The notes under the pieces are model-generated. The model made no database searches. It saw nothing but the letters and a program-made list of their open reading frames with translations, and had not been told where the DNA came from. Shown one piece after another: positions 1-8,084 of a stretch of 64,000 nucleotides of DNA (its first letter is position 1; the number at the start of each line of letters is the position of its first letter). A program made the translations under genes and the position numbers. Origin of the DNA: an uncultured Cellulomonas sp. (GTDB taxonomy: Bacteria > Actinomycetota > Actinomycetes > Actinomycetales > Cellulomonadaceae); NCBI RefSeq assembly GCF_947494015.1, contig NZ_CANLTL010000003.1:124001-188000 (forward strand), written 5' to 3'.

Positions 1-2
1 TC

Positions 3-368
3 ATGCTGGGTGCGACCGGTGGCGGGGAGCCGATCCGCGACGTCCGCGAAGGGATGCGGGTCGTGGACTCGGCCGGCGACGAGGTCGGCACGGTCTCGCA
101 GGTCCGCATGTCCGATCCCGGGTCCGCGACGACGGAGGGTCAGGGCATGGGACGCAGCAGCGGGCTGGTCGGGGCCGTGGCGGACGCCTTCGTCGGGGGT
201 GGCGGGCTGCCCGAGCAGGAGCAGGAGCGTCTGGTGCGGCTGGGATTCGTGCGGATCGACGCCGGTGGGGTCTTCTCCGGCGACCGGTACGCGGCGAGCG
301 ACGAGATCGCCGCGGTGACTCAGGACGCCGTCCAGCTCAGCGTGGCGCGGGACCGGTTGGTCGGCTGA
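3..368 (+). CDS. Small hypothetical protein, DUF2171/PRC-barrel-like N-terminus
   Basis: The 121-residue product has a short N-terminal beta-rich stretch (about residues 10-36, with VREGMRVVDSAGDEVGTV) that resembles the start of DUF2171/PRC-barrel-like proteins. A glycine-rich middle follows, then a second beta segment (GFVRIDAGG) and a helix ending in VARDRLVG. Such proteins are common in actinobacteria and have no known reaction. There is no signal peptide or membrane segment. The ATG lies two bases inside the window and no ribosome binding site can be seen, so the true start may be upstream and the gene may be 5' incomplete here. The family call is a weak pattern match. Confidence 0.5.
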   Translation: MLGATGGGEPIRDVREGMRVVDSAGDEVGTVSQVRMSDPGSATTEGQGMGRSSGLVGAVADAFVGGGGLPEQEQERLVRLGFVRIDAGGVFSGDRYAASDEIAAVTQDAVQLSVARDRLVG

Positions 369-490
369 CGGCTCCGGGCGGTGCCCGGGGCCTGGCGCAG
401 CACGCGCGGGACACCGCCTCCTCGGCCGGGCGCGGGGCTGGTGGGGCGTGCCGCGGACGCCGTGGACGGGACCCCGGTCCCGCGGTGCTG

Positions 491-934
491 TCAGTACTCC
501 TCGAGGATGCGCTGCATCTCGGCGATCTCCTCGCGCTGCGTCTCGATGATGCCGTCGCACAGCTCGATGATCTCCGGATCGGTCAGTGACGCCTCCTGGC
601 AGACCAGGATGGCCCGGGAGTGGTGCGGGATCATGGAGTGCAGGAACGCCTCGTCGCCCACGAAGGTCTCGGTGCGGCCGAGGACGAACGCGGTCACGAG
701 CGTCGCGGCGAAGGTGACCAGCAGGCCGGCGTTGAGGCGCTTGTTCGTGTACATGGGTCGCATGACCAGCAGCATCACGACGCCCATCGCGCCGACCATC
801 ATCAGGCTCAGGTAGAAGTTGCTGATGTTGAAGTAGAAGTGGTCCCACCGGCGTGTCTGGGCCAGGCTCAGGCAGAACATCACCAGCAGGCTCACGCCCA
901 GCGCGATGCCGAGCCGCGGGTACATGCTCTTCAT
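491..934 (-). CDS. DUF305 family membrane protein
   Basis: The product has 147 residues. Three hydrophobic segments (about residues 8-25, 42-60 and 69-86) come before a helical DUF305 tail with the family hallmark HSMIPHH at about residues 99-105 and a final acidic helix (REEIAEMQRILEEY). DUF305 is a ferritin-like four-helix family often linked to metal, particularly copper, handling; His and Met residues of the HSMIPHH region are the likely ligands. The start is the ATG at 934, preceded by an AAGGAGG box 6 bases upstream; longer frames have no such signal. A paralogue with the same membrane plan lies at 63093-63695. The metal role is inferred from the family. Confidence 0.85.
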   Translation of the reverse strand: MKSMYPRLGIALGVSLLVMFCLSLAQTRRWDHFYFNISNFYLSLMMVGAMGVVMLLVMRPMYTNKRLNAGLLVTFAATLVTAFVLGRTETFVGDEAFLHSMIPHHSRAILVCQEASLTDPEIIELCDGIIETQREEIAEMQRILEEY

Positions 935-1007
935 CGTTACTCCTCCTTGACGGTCAGCAGGGCCGAGGTTGACCTTAGCGACGCCGCGCTGACCCGGCAC
1001 CCGGGCG

Positions 1008-2678
1008 TCACGCCTCGGCCACGACCACCTGGATGGTGTGCCGGCCGGCGGCGCCGTCGGGCGCGACCGGGGTGCGCTGGTCGGTCTGCGTCTCGCCGGT
1101 GCCGTCGCTCGCGCGCACGCTGAGCGTGTGCCGGCCCGGGGTGGCGTCCCACTCCAGGACCCACTGGCGCCAGGTGTCGACGTCCAGGGCGGCGGCCAGG
1201 CGCGCGCTCTGCCACGGGCCGTCGTCGACGCGGACCTCGACCTGCTCGATGCCGCGGGTCGGCGCCCACGCCACCCCCGCGATGGGCTGCCGGCCCGGGC
1301 TGAGCGGCGCCGTCGCCCGCGGCACGTCGATGCGCGACTGGGTCTTGACCGGCCCCTCACGTGCCCAGCCGCGCGGGATCCAGTAGCCGGCCTCGTCCTC
1401 GAAGGTCGTCAGGTCGATGGCGGTGAGCCACTTCGTCGCCGAGACGTAGCCGTACAGTCCCGGCACCACGAGACGCGCCGGGAACCCGTGCCGAGCGGGC
1501 AGCGGCTCGCCGTTCATCGCCACGGCCACCATGGCGTCCTCGACGTCCAGCGCGGTCCGGACCGGGAAGCCGGCGGTGAACCCGTCGACCGACCGGCCGA
1601 GCAGCTGGGTGGCGCCGCGCTGGATCCCGGCCCGGTCGAGCAGCGCGCGCAGCGGGACACCCTGCCAGCGCGCGTTGCCGACCAGCTGCCCGCCGACCTG
1701 GTTCGACACGCACGCGAGGGTGATGTCCGCCTCCAGGTGCGGCATCGCCAGGAGCTCGGCGTAGGTGAGGCGGTACGGCCGGTCCACCATCCCGCCGATG
1801 CTCAGGGACCACGTCGTGGAGTCGACCTGGGGGATCGTCAGCGCGGTGTCGATCCGGTAGAAGTCCTCGTTCGGCACGAACAGCGGCGTCAGCCCGGCGA
1901 TGCCCAGGTCGGCGTCGGCCGGGACCGGCGGCGCGGGCTGCGCCGGCGCGGGCAGTCGCAGCGCGGCGCGGATCTGCTCCACGCGGTCGGGCGACGTCAG
2001 CCACCGTCCGGCGGTCGCACCGGCGGCCGCGACCGCCGCCGCCACGACGACGAGCTGCAGGAACGGGCGACGCTGGACCCCGCGCGCCTCGCCGGTACCG
2101 GCGTCGGGCGTGCCGGCCGAGCCCGCTCGGGTGGCCGGTGCGGCGTCGGCGTCGGCATGGGTGTCGGCGGTGTGCGGTGCGGCGCGCAGCAGCACCAGCA
2201 GCGTGGCGATGCCCGCGGCGGCCCCCAACCCGCCGACGACGACGGCGAGCAGCGGATTCGTGCGACCGTCGGCGAAGGACGCCACCACCCCGACGGCGGC
2301 GACGGCCGCGATCGCCAGGCACGCGGCCGTGCGGTGCCGACGCCCGAGCAGCCCGACCACGGCGCCCAGGACTGCGCAGACGAGCAGGACGGTACCGATG
2401 AGCACCGGCTTGTCGGCCGTCCCGAGCGTGGCGATCGCCGCGCGCTCGAGCCAGCCGGGGACGGAGTCGACGACCGCGTCCCCGACCGCCAGGACCAGGG
2501 ACCGTGCGCCGGGCACCGCGCCGGCGCCCAGCTCGGTGACGGCCAGCGCGACGGCCGTGGCCAGCAGCCCGGACAGCGCGACCGCCCAGCGGCGCGGCGC
2601 GGGACGCGACCCGGTGGACCCGTCACCGGGTGCGGCACCCGTCGTGGCGGTGCCCGGTGGTCCGGCGTGGTCGGGCAT
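1008..2678 (-). CDS. Membrane-anchored molybdopterin-dependent oxidoreductase (sulfite oxidase fold)
   Basis: The 556-residue protein has an N-terminal membrane part with about four hydrophobic segments between residues 33 and 165, an Ala/Asp-rich linker, another hydrophobic stretch at 207-223 and then a sulfite-oxidase-type molybdopterin domain from about 255 to 450. The family's molybdenum-ligating cysteine is visible as Cys323 in DITLACVSNQVGG. The C-terminus (about 460-556) looks like the Mo-co dimerisation domain (GVAWAPTRGIEQVEVRVDDG). In this family the catalytic domain usually lies outside the membrane; the substrate cannot be read from sequence. The ATG at 2678 follows GAGAGGA. No cytochrome or molybdenum cofactor gene is adjacent. 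Confidence 0.85.
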   Translation of the reverse strand: MPDHAGPPGTATTGAAPGDGSTGSRPAPRRWAVALSGLLATAVALAVTELGAGAVPGARSLVLAVGDAVVDSVPGWLERAAIATLGTADKPVLIGTVLLVCAVLGAVVGLLGRRHRTAACLAIAAVAAVGVVASFADGRTNPLLAVVVGGLGAAAGIATLLVLLRAAPHTADTHADADAAPATRAGSAGTPDAGTGEARGVQRRPFLQLVVVAAAVAAAGATAGRWLTSPDRVEQIRAALRLPAPAQPAPPVPADADLGIAGLTPLFVPNEDFYRIDTALTIPQVDSTTWSLSIGGMVDRPYRLTYAELLAMPHLEADITLACVSNQVGGQLVGNARWQGVPLRALLDRAGIQRGATQLLGRSVDGFTAGFPVRTALDVEDAMVAVAMNGEPLPARHGFPARLVVPGLYGYVSATKWLTAIDLTTFEDEAGYWIPRGWAREGPVKTQSRIDVPRATAPLSPGRQPIAGVAWAPTRGIEQVEVRVDDGPWQSARLAAALDVDTWRQWVLEWDATPGRHTLSVRASDGTGETQTDQRTPVAPDGAAGRHTIQVVVAEA

Positions 2679-2764
2679 GGTCGTTCCTCTCGATCGGTGC
2701 GGCGGGCGCGGCGTCATCCGCGAGAGGTTCGGAGCGCTCGGTCCCGTGGCTTGCTCGCCCGGCA

Positions 2765-2788
2765 CGGCGACGCGGCGACGCGGCGACG
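2765..2788. repeat. 8-bp tandem repeat, three copies
   Basis: CGGCGACG occurs three times head to tail in the 253-bp gap between the molybdoenzyme start and the next plus-strand gene. It lies upstream of the molybdoenzyme start and could sit in its promoter region. No other signal is evident in the gap. Confidence 0.7.
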
Positions 2789-2931
2789 CGGCCACGAGGC
2801 GGGTGGCTCGGCGCGGTCGTGGGACGGCAGCCGACCGTCGACCGGTCGGCACCGACGCGGCACGGATCGGTTCGCCCACTGTTCGCGGGCCGTTCCCTGC
2901 GCGGCCACGGTGGTCGCGCAGACTCGCGGGC

Positions 2932-3177
2932 ATGACGGGATGGCAGCCGACGAAGGCGCAGATGGCGGTCGACATCGTCGCCGCGGTGATGGCGGGGCAG
3001 CCCCGTCACGAGGTGGAGGCCGAGCTGGACCACTGGCTCTGCCGGCGCCGGGGTGTGCTGCTGGAGCCGGTGCGCTCCCGCACCGTCGACGCGATCGCCG
3101 GCGGTGCGCGCTCGGTGACGCTGCCGCACGTCGAGGTGCCGGTGGACGCCCCGGTGCTGGAGATCTCGGTCAGCTGA
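2932..3177 (+). CDS. Small hypothetical protein, 81 residues
   Basis: I do not recognise this family. The product is a soluble, probably alpha/beta protein: an N-terminal helix (AQMAVDIVAAVMAG), a helix with ELDHWLCRRRGV, and a C-terminal beta-rich part ending in VEVPVDAPVLEISVS. The ATG has no Shine-Dalgarno, but a CAGACT hexamer ends 7 bases before it, fitting a leaderless transcript. It is divergent from the molybdoenzyme. Codon choice (G or C at nearly every third position) supports real coding. Confidence 0.5.
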   Translation: MTGWQPTKAQMAVDIVAAVMAGQPRHEVEAELDHWLCRRRGVLLEPVRSRTVDAIAGGARSVTLPHVEVPVDAPVLEISVS

Positions 3178-3273
3178 CGCCGGGGGCGCGGGCGCCCGCC
3201 GACGTGCGCCGGCCGCGGCCGTGCCCGACGTCGGGCCGCACGTCGCGGCGGCCGGACGGGGCGCGCAGCGCCG

Positions 3274-3549
3274 TCAGCGGTACTCGCGCCGGCGCCGCAG
3301 GGCGGTGCTGCCGACCGGCTCGTCGTCCTGGACCCGCTCCAGGAAGCGGCGGAACTCCCACGACGTCGCCCACTGCCGGGGGCGGCCGGGGCGGGAGTCG
3401 AACCACACGGCGTGGGCCTCGCGGGCGCCCGCGCGCGCCAGGTCGTCGACGTCGTCGGCCTCCAGGCGCCGCGCGGGGTCACGGACCAGACGGTCGCGGG
3501 TCTCGGGGGACAGCCGGCGCCAGACGGCGGTGAACGTGCTCACGAGCAT
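3274..3549 (-). CDS. Small hypothetical protein, 91 residues
   Basis: The product is highly charged and mostly helical, with no signal peptide or membrane segment. It begins MLVSTFTAVWRRLSPETRDRLV and contains the central motif HAVWFDSRPG. I do not recognise a named family. The start chosen is the ATG at 3549 because the residues after it form a regular amphipathic helix; there is no clear ribosome binding site. It is convergent with the small gene at 2932-3177, and its upstream side faces the broken hydrolase gene at 3673. Confidence 0.45.
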   Translation of the reverse strand: MLVSTFTAVWRRLSPETRDRLVRDPARRLEADDVDDLARAGAREAHAVWFDSRPGRPRQWATSWEFRRFLERVQDDEPVGSTALRRRREYR

Positions 3550-3672
3550 GCGGGACGCTAACCCGGAAAGCGCCGTCCCGCAGCGCGGGCGTCGCTCCGT
3601 GAGACGACCGGCAGGGCCGACGCGGGCGCGGTCCGGTGCGCGCGCGCCGGGGAGCCCGGTGAGGATCGGGTC

Positions 3673-4260
3673 ATGGAGCTGCCCCTGGGTCGCACCGAGC
3701 GGGTCGACATCGGTGGGCGCCGGCTCGATGTCTGACTGGGCCGGGAACCCGGTCCCACGGTCCTGCTCGTCACGGCATCCCGACGAACCACCGCCTGTGG
3801 TGCGACGTCGGGCCGGCCCCGGCCGCACGCGCGCGTCGTGGCCGTGGACCTGCTCGGGTACGGCGCCTCGGACCGGCCCGACGGAGGGGACGTCGACCTC
3901 GCGTCCCCGGTGTCGTACCTGCTCGGAGTGCTGGACGCCGTCGAGCGTCCGGACGCAGTCGTGGTGGGGCACGACCTGGGCGGAGGCATCGCGCAGATCC
4001 TCGTCACCACGAGCCCGCACCGCGTCCGCGGGCCGGGCGTCGTCAACGGCGTCTGCTACGACGCCTGGCCGGTGCCGCTCGTGGATGGTGACGCCGGCCC
4101 GGCCCCTGCTGTGGCTGATGCCGCCGGGCGCGGTCGTCACCCCGCTGCGGGTCGTCCTGCGCACCCTGTTCGGCCGGCCCGCCAGCGCGGAGGCGTTCGT
4201 CCAGGCGTCCGTCGGCCCATGGGCGCGGCCGCGGTCCTCGCGCTGCTGCGGCGCAGCTGA
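3673..4260 (+). pseudogene. Broken alpha/beta hydrolase gene
   Basis: Reading from the ATG at 3673 gives MELPLGRTERVDIGGRRLDV and then an in-frame TGA at about 3733. The family sequence continues past the stop (LGREPGPTVLLV). The oxyanion region HGIPTNHRLW is only readable in another frame, as though one base is missing near 3770. The original frame returns before VVAVDLLGYGAS and runs through the nucleophile elbow VVGHDLGGG to NGVCYDAW. Near 4085 the family sequence jumps frame again (TPARPLLWLMPPG), and it returns at about 4220 (GAAAVLALLRRS) before a stop at 4260. That is one nonsense change, about four frame changes and a short C-terminus. The parent was a haloalkane-dehalogenase or epoxide-hydrolase-like enzyme. 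Confidence 0.8.
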
Positions 4261-4266
4261 CCGTCG

Positions 4267-4298
4267 CCACCGGCCCACCGGCCCACCGGCCCACCGGG
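4267..4298. repeat. 8-bp tandem repeat, four copies
   Basis: CCACCGGC is repeated four times (the last copy ends in G) between the end of the broken hydrolase gene and the 3' end of the sensor kinase gene. It may mark the point where the hydrolase gene lost its 3' end by slippage or deletion; that is inference. Confidence 0.75.
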
Positions 4299-4306
4299 CC
4301 GCCGTG

Positions 4307-5884
4307 TCACGGGGGTGGTGCCGCCGGCAGCGTGACCGTGAACGTGGTCCCGTCGGGGCCGCTGTCGACGTCGATCCGCCCGCCGTGCGCCGCGACGACG
4401 GCGTCCACGATCGCCAGGCCGAGCCCGCTCGACCCGCTCCCGGGGGACCGGGCCGCGTCGCCGCGGGTGAACCGCTGGAACAGCTGCCCGCGCAGCTCGG
4501 ACGGGATGCCGGGGCCGTCGTCGGACACCGCGACCGTCACGGTGCCGCCGGTGCCGCTCGTTCCGGGCGGTCGGCGTCGGACGGTCGTCACCACCCGGGT
4601 GCCGGCCGGCGTGTGCACGCGGGCGTTGGCGAGCAGGTTCACCAGGACCTGCCGGAGCCGGTCGGCGTCACCGACCGTGACGACGGGCGCGAACCCGTCG
4701 TCGTCGTCGTGGAGGTCCTCGTGCCCGACGTCGCCGCCGTCGGCACCCTCGGCTCCCGAGGTCTCGCCCGGGGTGGCGGACAGGTCCAGCGCCCACACGT
4801 GGTCCGGCCCGGCGGCGTGGGCGTCACAGACGGCGTCGACGGCCAGCGCGACGAGGTCGACCGGGACCGCCTCGAGCGGGCGGCCGGCGTCCAGCCGGGC
4901 CAGCAGCAGCATGTCCTCGACGAGCGCCGTCATGCGGCGCGACTCGGACTCCACCCGCTCCATCGCGCGCAGCGCGTCCGGTGGGACGTCCGCGCGCATC
5001 CGCCGGACCAGCTCGGCGTACCCCCGGATCGAGGCGAGCGGGGTGCGCAGCTCGTGGCTCGCGTCGGCGACGAACTGGCGCACCTGGGTCTCGCTCGCCT
5101 GCCGCGCCGCCAGCGCCGCCTCGACGTGGCCGAGCAGCCGGTTCAGCGCCGTGCCGACCTGACCGACCTCGGTGGCCGGGTCGGTGTCCGCTGCGGGCAG
5201 GCGCTCGACGAGCGCCACCTCGCCCTCGTGCAGGGGCAGCTCGCTGACCCGGGTCGCCGTCGCGGCGACCCGTCTGAGCGGGCGCAGCTCGCGTCGCACC
5301 AGCGCGCCCCCCGCCAGGGCCGCCGCGACGATGCCGAGCGCCGCGATCCCCGCCTCCACGAGCAGGTAGTCGCGGACCGTGCTGCTCGCGGCCTGGGTGG
5401 ACAGGCCCGTCACGACGAGGTCGCCGTCGTCGCTCGTGGTCGCCACGACCCGGTACGCGCCGAGGTCACCGAGGTCGGCCGTGGTCGGCGCCTCGCCGGG
5501 CGTGACGGACGCCAGGGTGGCTCGCTGGTCCTCGGTCAGCGAACGGGTCTCGCCCTCGGCGTCGATGACGCCCGCGCGGACCACCCCGTCGTCGACGGAC
5601 AGGCTCACCGTGCCGGCGCCCTGTCCTCGGACGTCCAGACCGGGCGGCTGGTCGGGGACCTCGCCCCGCTCGCCGCCGGGCGGGGCCGGCGCGCCGTCCG
5701 TGCGAGCGGGGCGCTCCTGGGCCCGCACCGCGCGCTGGCTGGACTCCTGGAGCCGGCCGTCGAGCTGGGCCACGAGAGAGCCGCGCAGGGCCAGCGCCGA
5801 GACCGCCCCCATGGTGAGCGTCACGGCGGCGAGCAGCAGCACCAGGACGACGACGAGGCGCCGTCGCAGGGTCCAGCGGGTCAT
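4307..5884 (-). CDS. Two-component sensor histidine kinase (HAMP, HisKA, HATPase)
   Basis: The 525-residue protein has a membrane segment at 9-33, an extracytoplasmic sensor region to about residue 172, a second membrane segment at about 174-196, a HAMP linker, a HisKA dimerisation helix with the phospho-accepting His277 (DASHELRTPLASIRGY), and an HATPase domain with the N box (NLLANARVHT), DDGPGIP and GSGSSGLGLAIV. It should autophosphorylate on His277 and pass phosphate to a response regulator. No regulator gene is adjacent: the next gene upstream on this strand is the siderophore-binding lipoprotein, 123 bases away. The stimulus is unknown; proximity to iron uptake is only suggestive. Confidence 0.9.
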   Translation of the reverse strand: MTRWTLRRRLVVVLVLLLAAVTLTMGAVSALALRGSLVAQLDGRLQESSQRAVRAQERPARTDGAPAPPGGERGEVPDQPPGLDVRGQGAGTVSLSVDDGVVRAGVIDAEGETRSLTEDQRATLASVTPGEAPTTADLGDLGAYRVVATTSDDGDLVVTGLSTQAASSTVRDYLLVEAGIAALGIVAAALAGGALVRRELRPLRRVAATATRVSELPLHEGEVALVERLPAADTDPATEVGQVGTALNRLLGHVEAALAARQASETQVRQFVADASHELRTPLASIRGYAELVRRMRADVPPDALRAMERVESESRRMTALVEDMLLLARLDAGRPLEAVPVDLVALAVDAVCDAHAAGPDHVWALDLSATPGETSGAEGADGGDVGHEDLHDDDDGFAPVVTVGDADRLRQVLVNLLANARVHTPAGTRVVTTVRRRPPGTSGTGGTVTVAVSDDGPGIPSELRGQLFQRFTRGDAARSPGSGSSGLGLAIVDAVVAAHGGRIDVDSGPDGTTFTVTLPAAPPP

Positions 5885-6007
5885 GGCCGGCTCGGCTGGG
5901 GGGCGGGCAGCGCGACGGCGGCGGGGGAGGGCACGGCCCCATCGTCGCGGGCCCGGCTCCGGACCGGCTGGACGTCACCTGTGAGCGCGCTGTGCCGGCT
6001 CAGGCGG

Positions 6008-7048
6008 TCAGCCGCGTGCCGCGACCGCCGACTCGAGCTCGGTGACGACGTCGTCCAGGCCCCACGGCAGCGACAGCGCCGTCGGCGGGGACACCGAGGC
6101 GATGAACTCCTCACCGACGAGCCCGGCGACCGCGCCGCTGCGCACCTGCGGCATGACCTGCGTGTACGGGGCGGTGAGGAAGGTCTGCAGCTCGTCGTCG
6201 GTGGTCGCGTAGGCGACGAGCACGTCGCTGCGCAGCTCGTCGAGCCGCTCGGGGCTCAGCGTGAAGTAGAACGACGACTCGTCGGTGTCCAGCGCGTCCA
6301 CCGCCGGGGCGTTGACGAAGCCGAGGTCGAGCATGAACTCCACCCGCGGGTCCTCGTCGGCGTAGACGTAGAACACCCCGGCGGTGTCCCAGGTGGCCGC
6401 GAGCGAGAGCCCCTCGAACTCCGGGTGCGCCTCGCGCTGCTCGGCGATCTGGGCGTCGATGTCCGCGAGCACGTCCTCGGCCTCGTCCTGCCGGCCGAGC
6501 GCCTCACCGGTGATCGTCACGACGTCGCGCCACGGGGTGGCCCACGGCTCGTCCGGGTAGGCGACCACGGGGGCGATCGCGGTGAGCGTCTGGTACTGCT
6601 CGGCGGTGATGCCCGAGTACGGCGCCAGGATCACGTCGGGGTCCGCGGCCGCGATCTCCTCGAACGGGACGTCGTCGCCGGTGTCCGGCAGCACCGTCGG
6701 CACCTCCTCGCCGGCCTCCTCCAGCGCCTCCCGGATCCACGGCAGGACGCCTTCGTCGTCCCCGCCGTAGCTCTGGGTCGGGATGGCGACCGGGGTCACG
6801 CCGAGCGCGATGACGGCGTCGGCGGTGCCCCATCCCCAGGTGACGACCCGCTCGGGCTCCTCCTCGATGGTCGTGGAGCCCAGAGCGTGCTCGATGGTCA
6901 CGGGGAACGCGTCGGACGCGGTGGCCGTGTCGTCCGCCGGGGCCGACGCCTCCGGCTCGGCGTCGGTGCCGGCGCACCCGGCGGCGAGCAGCGCGGTGGA
7001 CAGGACGACGGCGACGGAAGTGGTCCGACGGCGCAGGGCGGATGTCAC
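6008..7048 (-). CDS. Iron-siderophore ABC transporter substrate-binding lipoprotein
   Basis: The 346-residue product has a lipoprotein signal peptide (Arg-rich n-region, hydrophobic stretch, lipobox LLAAGC with Cys25), so it should sit on the outer face of the membrane. The rest is a FecB/BtuF-type (periplasmic-binding type III) fold: ERVVTWGWGTADAVIALGV in lobe 1, the family pattern PDVILAPYSGITAEQYQTL, and DVVTITGEALGRQDEAEDVL in the linker helix. The GTG at 7048 is preferred over the longer frame because GGAGGAG precedes it by about 8 bases and it begins the signal peptide cleanly. An iron box lies upstream at 7125-7143. It should deliver ferric siderophore to the permeases at 8081-10221. 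Confidence 0.9.
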   Translation of the reverse strand: MTSALRRRTTSVAVVLSTALLAAGCAGTDAEPEASAPADDTATASDAFPVTIEHALGSTTIEEEPERVVTWGWGTADAVIALGVTPVAIPTQSYGGDDEGVLPWIREALEEAGEEVPTVLPDTGDDVPFEEIAAADPDVILAPYSGITAEQYQTLTAIAPVVAYPDEPWATPWRDVVTITGEALGRQDEAEDVLADIDAQIAEQREAHPEFEGLSLAATWDTAGVFYVYADEDPRVEFMLDLGFVNAPAVDALDTDESSFYFTLSPERLDELRSDVLVAYATTDDELQTFLTAPYTQVMPQVRSGAVAGLVGEEFIASVSPPTALSLPWGLDDVVTELESAVAARG

Positions 7049-7124
7049 AGGTGTCTCCTCCGGGTGAGGTGCGGCACGCCGGGAGCACACGCCCGGCGGG
7101 CGGTGCCGCGCCTCCGCGTGCTTC

Positions 7125-7143
7125 CAAGGTGAGGCTACCCTAA
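7125..7143 (-). promoter_or_regulatory. DtxR/IdeR-type iron box
   Basis: Read on the minus strand the site is TTAGGGTAGCCTCACCTTG, which matches the 19-bp DtxR/IdeR consensus at 14 positions by my count. It lies 77-95 bases upstream of the siderophore-binding protein start, where an iron-loaded repressor would block transcription. No other function is apparent in this gap. Confidence 0.8.
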
Positions 7144-7199
7144 GTCGACAGGGTCGCGGTGCCGCGTCGCCCGGGCGGCACGTCGGCGCGCCGGGAGGG

Positions 7200-8084
7200 T
7201 CACCGCTCGGTCGGCCGGGATCGGGGCAGGATGACCGGCCGACCGGTGTCCGGGTCGGGCAGGATGCGCGCCCGCACGCCGAACGCCTGCTCGACCACGG
7301 CCTCGGTGAGCGTCGCGACCGGCTCGCCCCGGGCCACCACGCGGCCCTGCGCCATGACCACGACCTCGTCGGCGTAGCGCGCCGCGAGGGTCAGGTCGTG
7401 CATCACCAGCACGACGGTCATGCCGCGCCGGACCTCGGCGCGCAGCACGTCGAGCACCTCGACCTGGTGCGCGACGTCCAGGGCGCTGGTGGGCTCGTCG
7501 AGCAGCAGGATGCGCGGCTGCTGCGCGAGCGCCATGGCGATCCAGACCCGCTGGCGCTGCCCCCCGCTGAGCTGGTCCACCCGCTGGTGGACGAGCGGCA
7601 GGGAGTCGGTCGCGGCCAGGGCGGCGGCCACGACCTGGTCGTCGTCGCTGCGGTGGCCGCGGAACAGCGGCTGGTGCGGGTAGCGCCCGTGGGCGACGAG
7701 GTCGCCCACCCGGATGCCGTCGGGTGCGACCGGGGACTGCGGCAGGATGCCGACCGTCCGGGCGATCCGCCGGGTCGGCAGCCGGGCGAGGTCGACGCCG
7801 TCGAGGGTGACGGAGCCGGCCCGCGGGGTGAGCAGCCGGGCCAGCCCGCGCACGAGCGTGGACTTGCCGCTCGCGTTGGCCCCGACCAGCACGGTGAGCG
7901 CGCCCGGGGTGACGTCCAGGTCGACCCCGTGCACGACGTCGGACGGCCCGTACCCGAGGGTGAGGCCGTGCGCACGCAGCAGCGGCCCGGGCGCCGCGCC
8001 GGGGACGGGGACGTCGGCGGGGTGCTCGACGACGCGCGCGGCGTGGGCGGCGCGGGCGGTCGGCGACGGTCGGGTCCTGGTCAT
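7200..8084 (-). CDS. Iron-siderophore ABC transporter ATP-binding protein
   Basis: The product has 294 residues. After a 30-residue variable N-terminus it shows the ABC ATPase motifs in order: Walker A GANASGKST (68-76), the Q-loop ILPQSPVAPDGI, signature LSGGQRQRVW, Walker B ILLLDEPTSALD, and the switch histidine in VLVMHDLTLAARYAD. The sequence is closest to the FecE/FepC group that drives ferric-siderophore import. The ATG at 8084 overlaps the permease stop as ATGA, so it is translationally coupled as the last gene of the operon that starts at 11222. Confidence 0.92.
   Translation of the reverse strand: MTRTRPSPTARAAHAARVVEHPADVPVPGAAPGPLLRAHGLTLGYGPSDVVHGVDLDVTPGALTVLVGANASGKSTLVRGLARLLTPRAGSVTLDGVDLARLPTRRIARTVGILPQSPVAPDGIRVGDLVAHGRYPHQPLFRGHRSDDDQVVAAALAATDSLPLVHQRVDQLSGGQRQRVWIAMALAQQPRILLLDEPTSALDVAHQVEVLDVLRAEVRRGMTVVLVMHDLTLAARYADEVVVMAQGRVVARGEPVATLTEAVVEQAFGVRARILPDPDTGRPVILPRSRPTER

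Noticed and set aside
1038-3533. An 831-codon plus-strand open frame
   Set aside because: It lies opposite the molybdoenzyme gene, whose motifs and ribosome site are clear; the frame has no family pattern.
3221-7132. A 1303-codon plus-strand open frame
   Set aside because: It runs opposite to the sensor kinase and siderophore-binding genes, has Arg/Gly/Asp-rich composition without domains, and is a shadow of GC-rich coding. Only its part at about 4085-4220 matters, as a displaced piece of the broken hydrolase.
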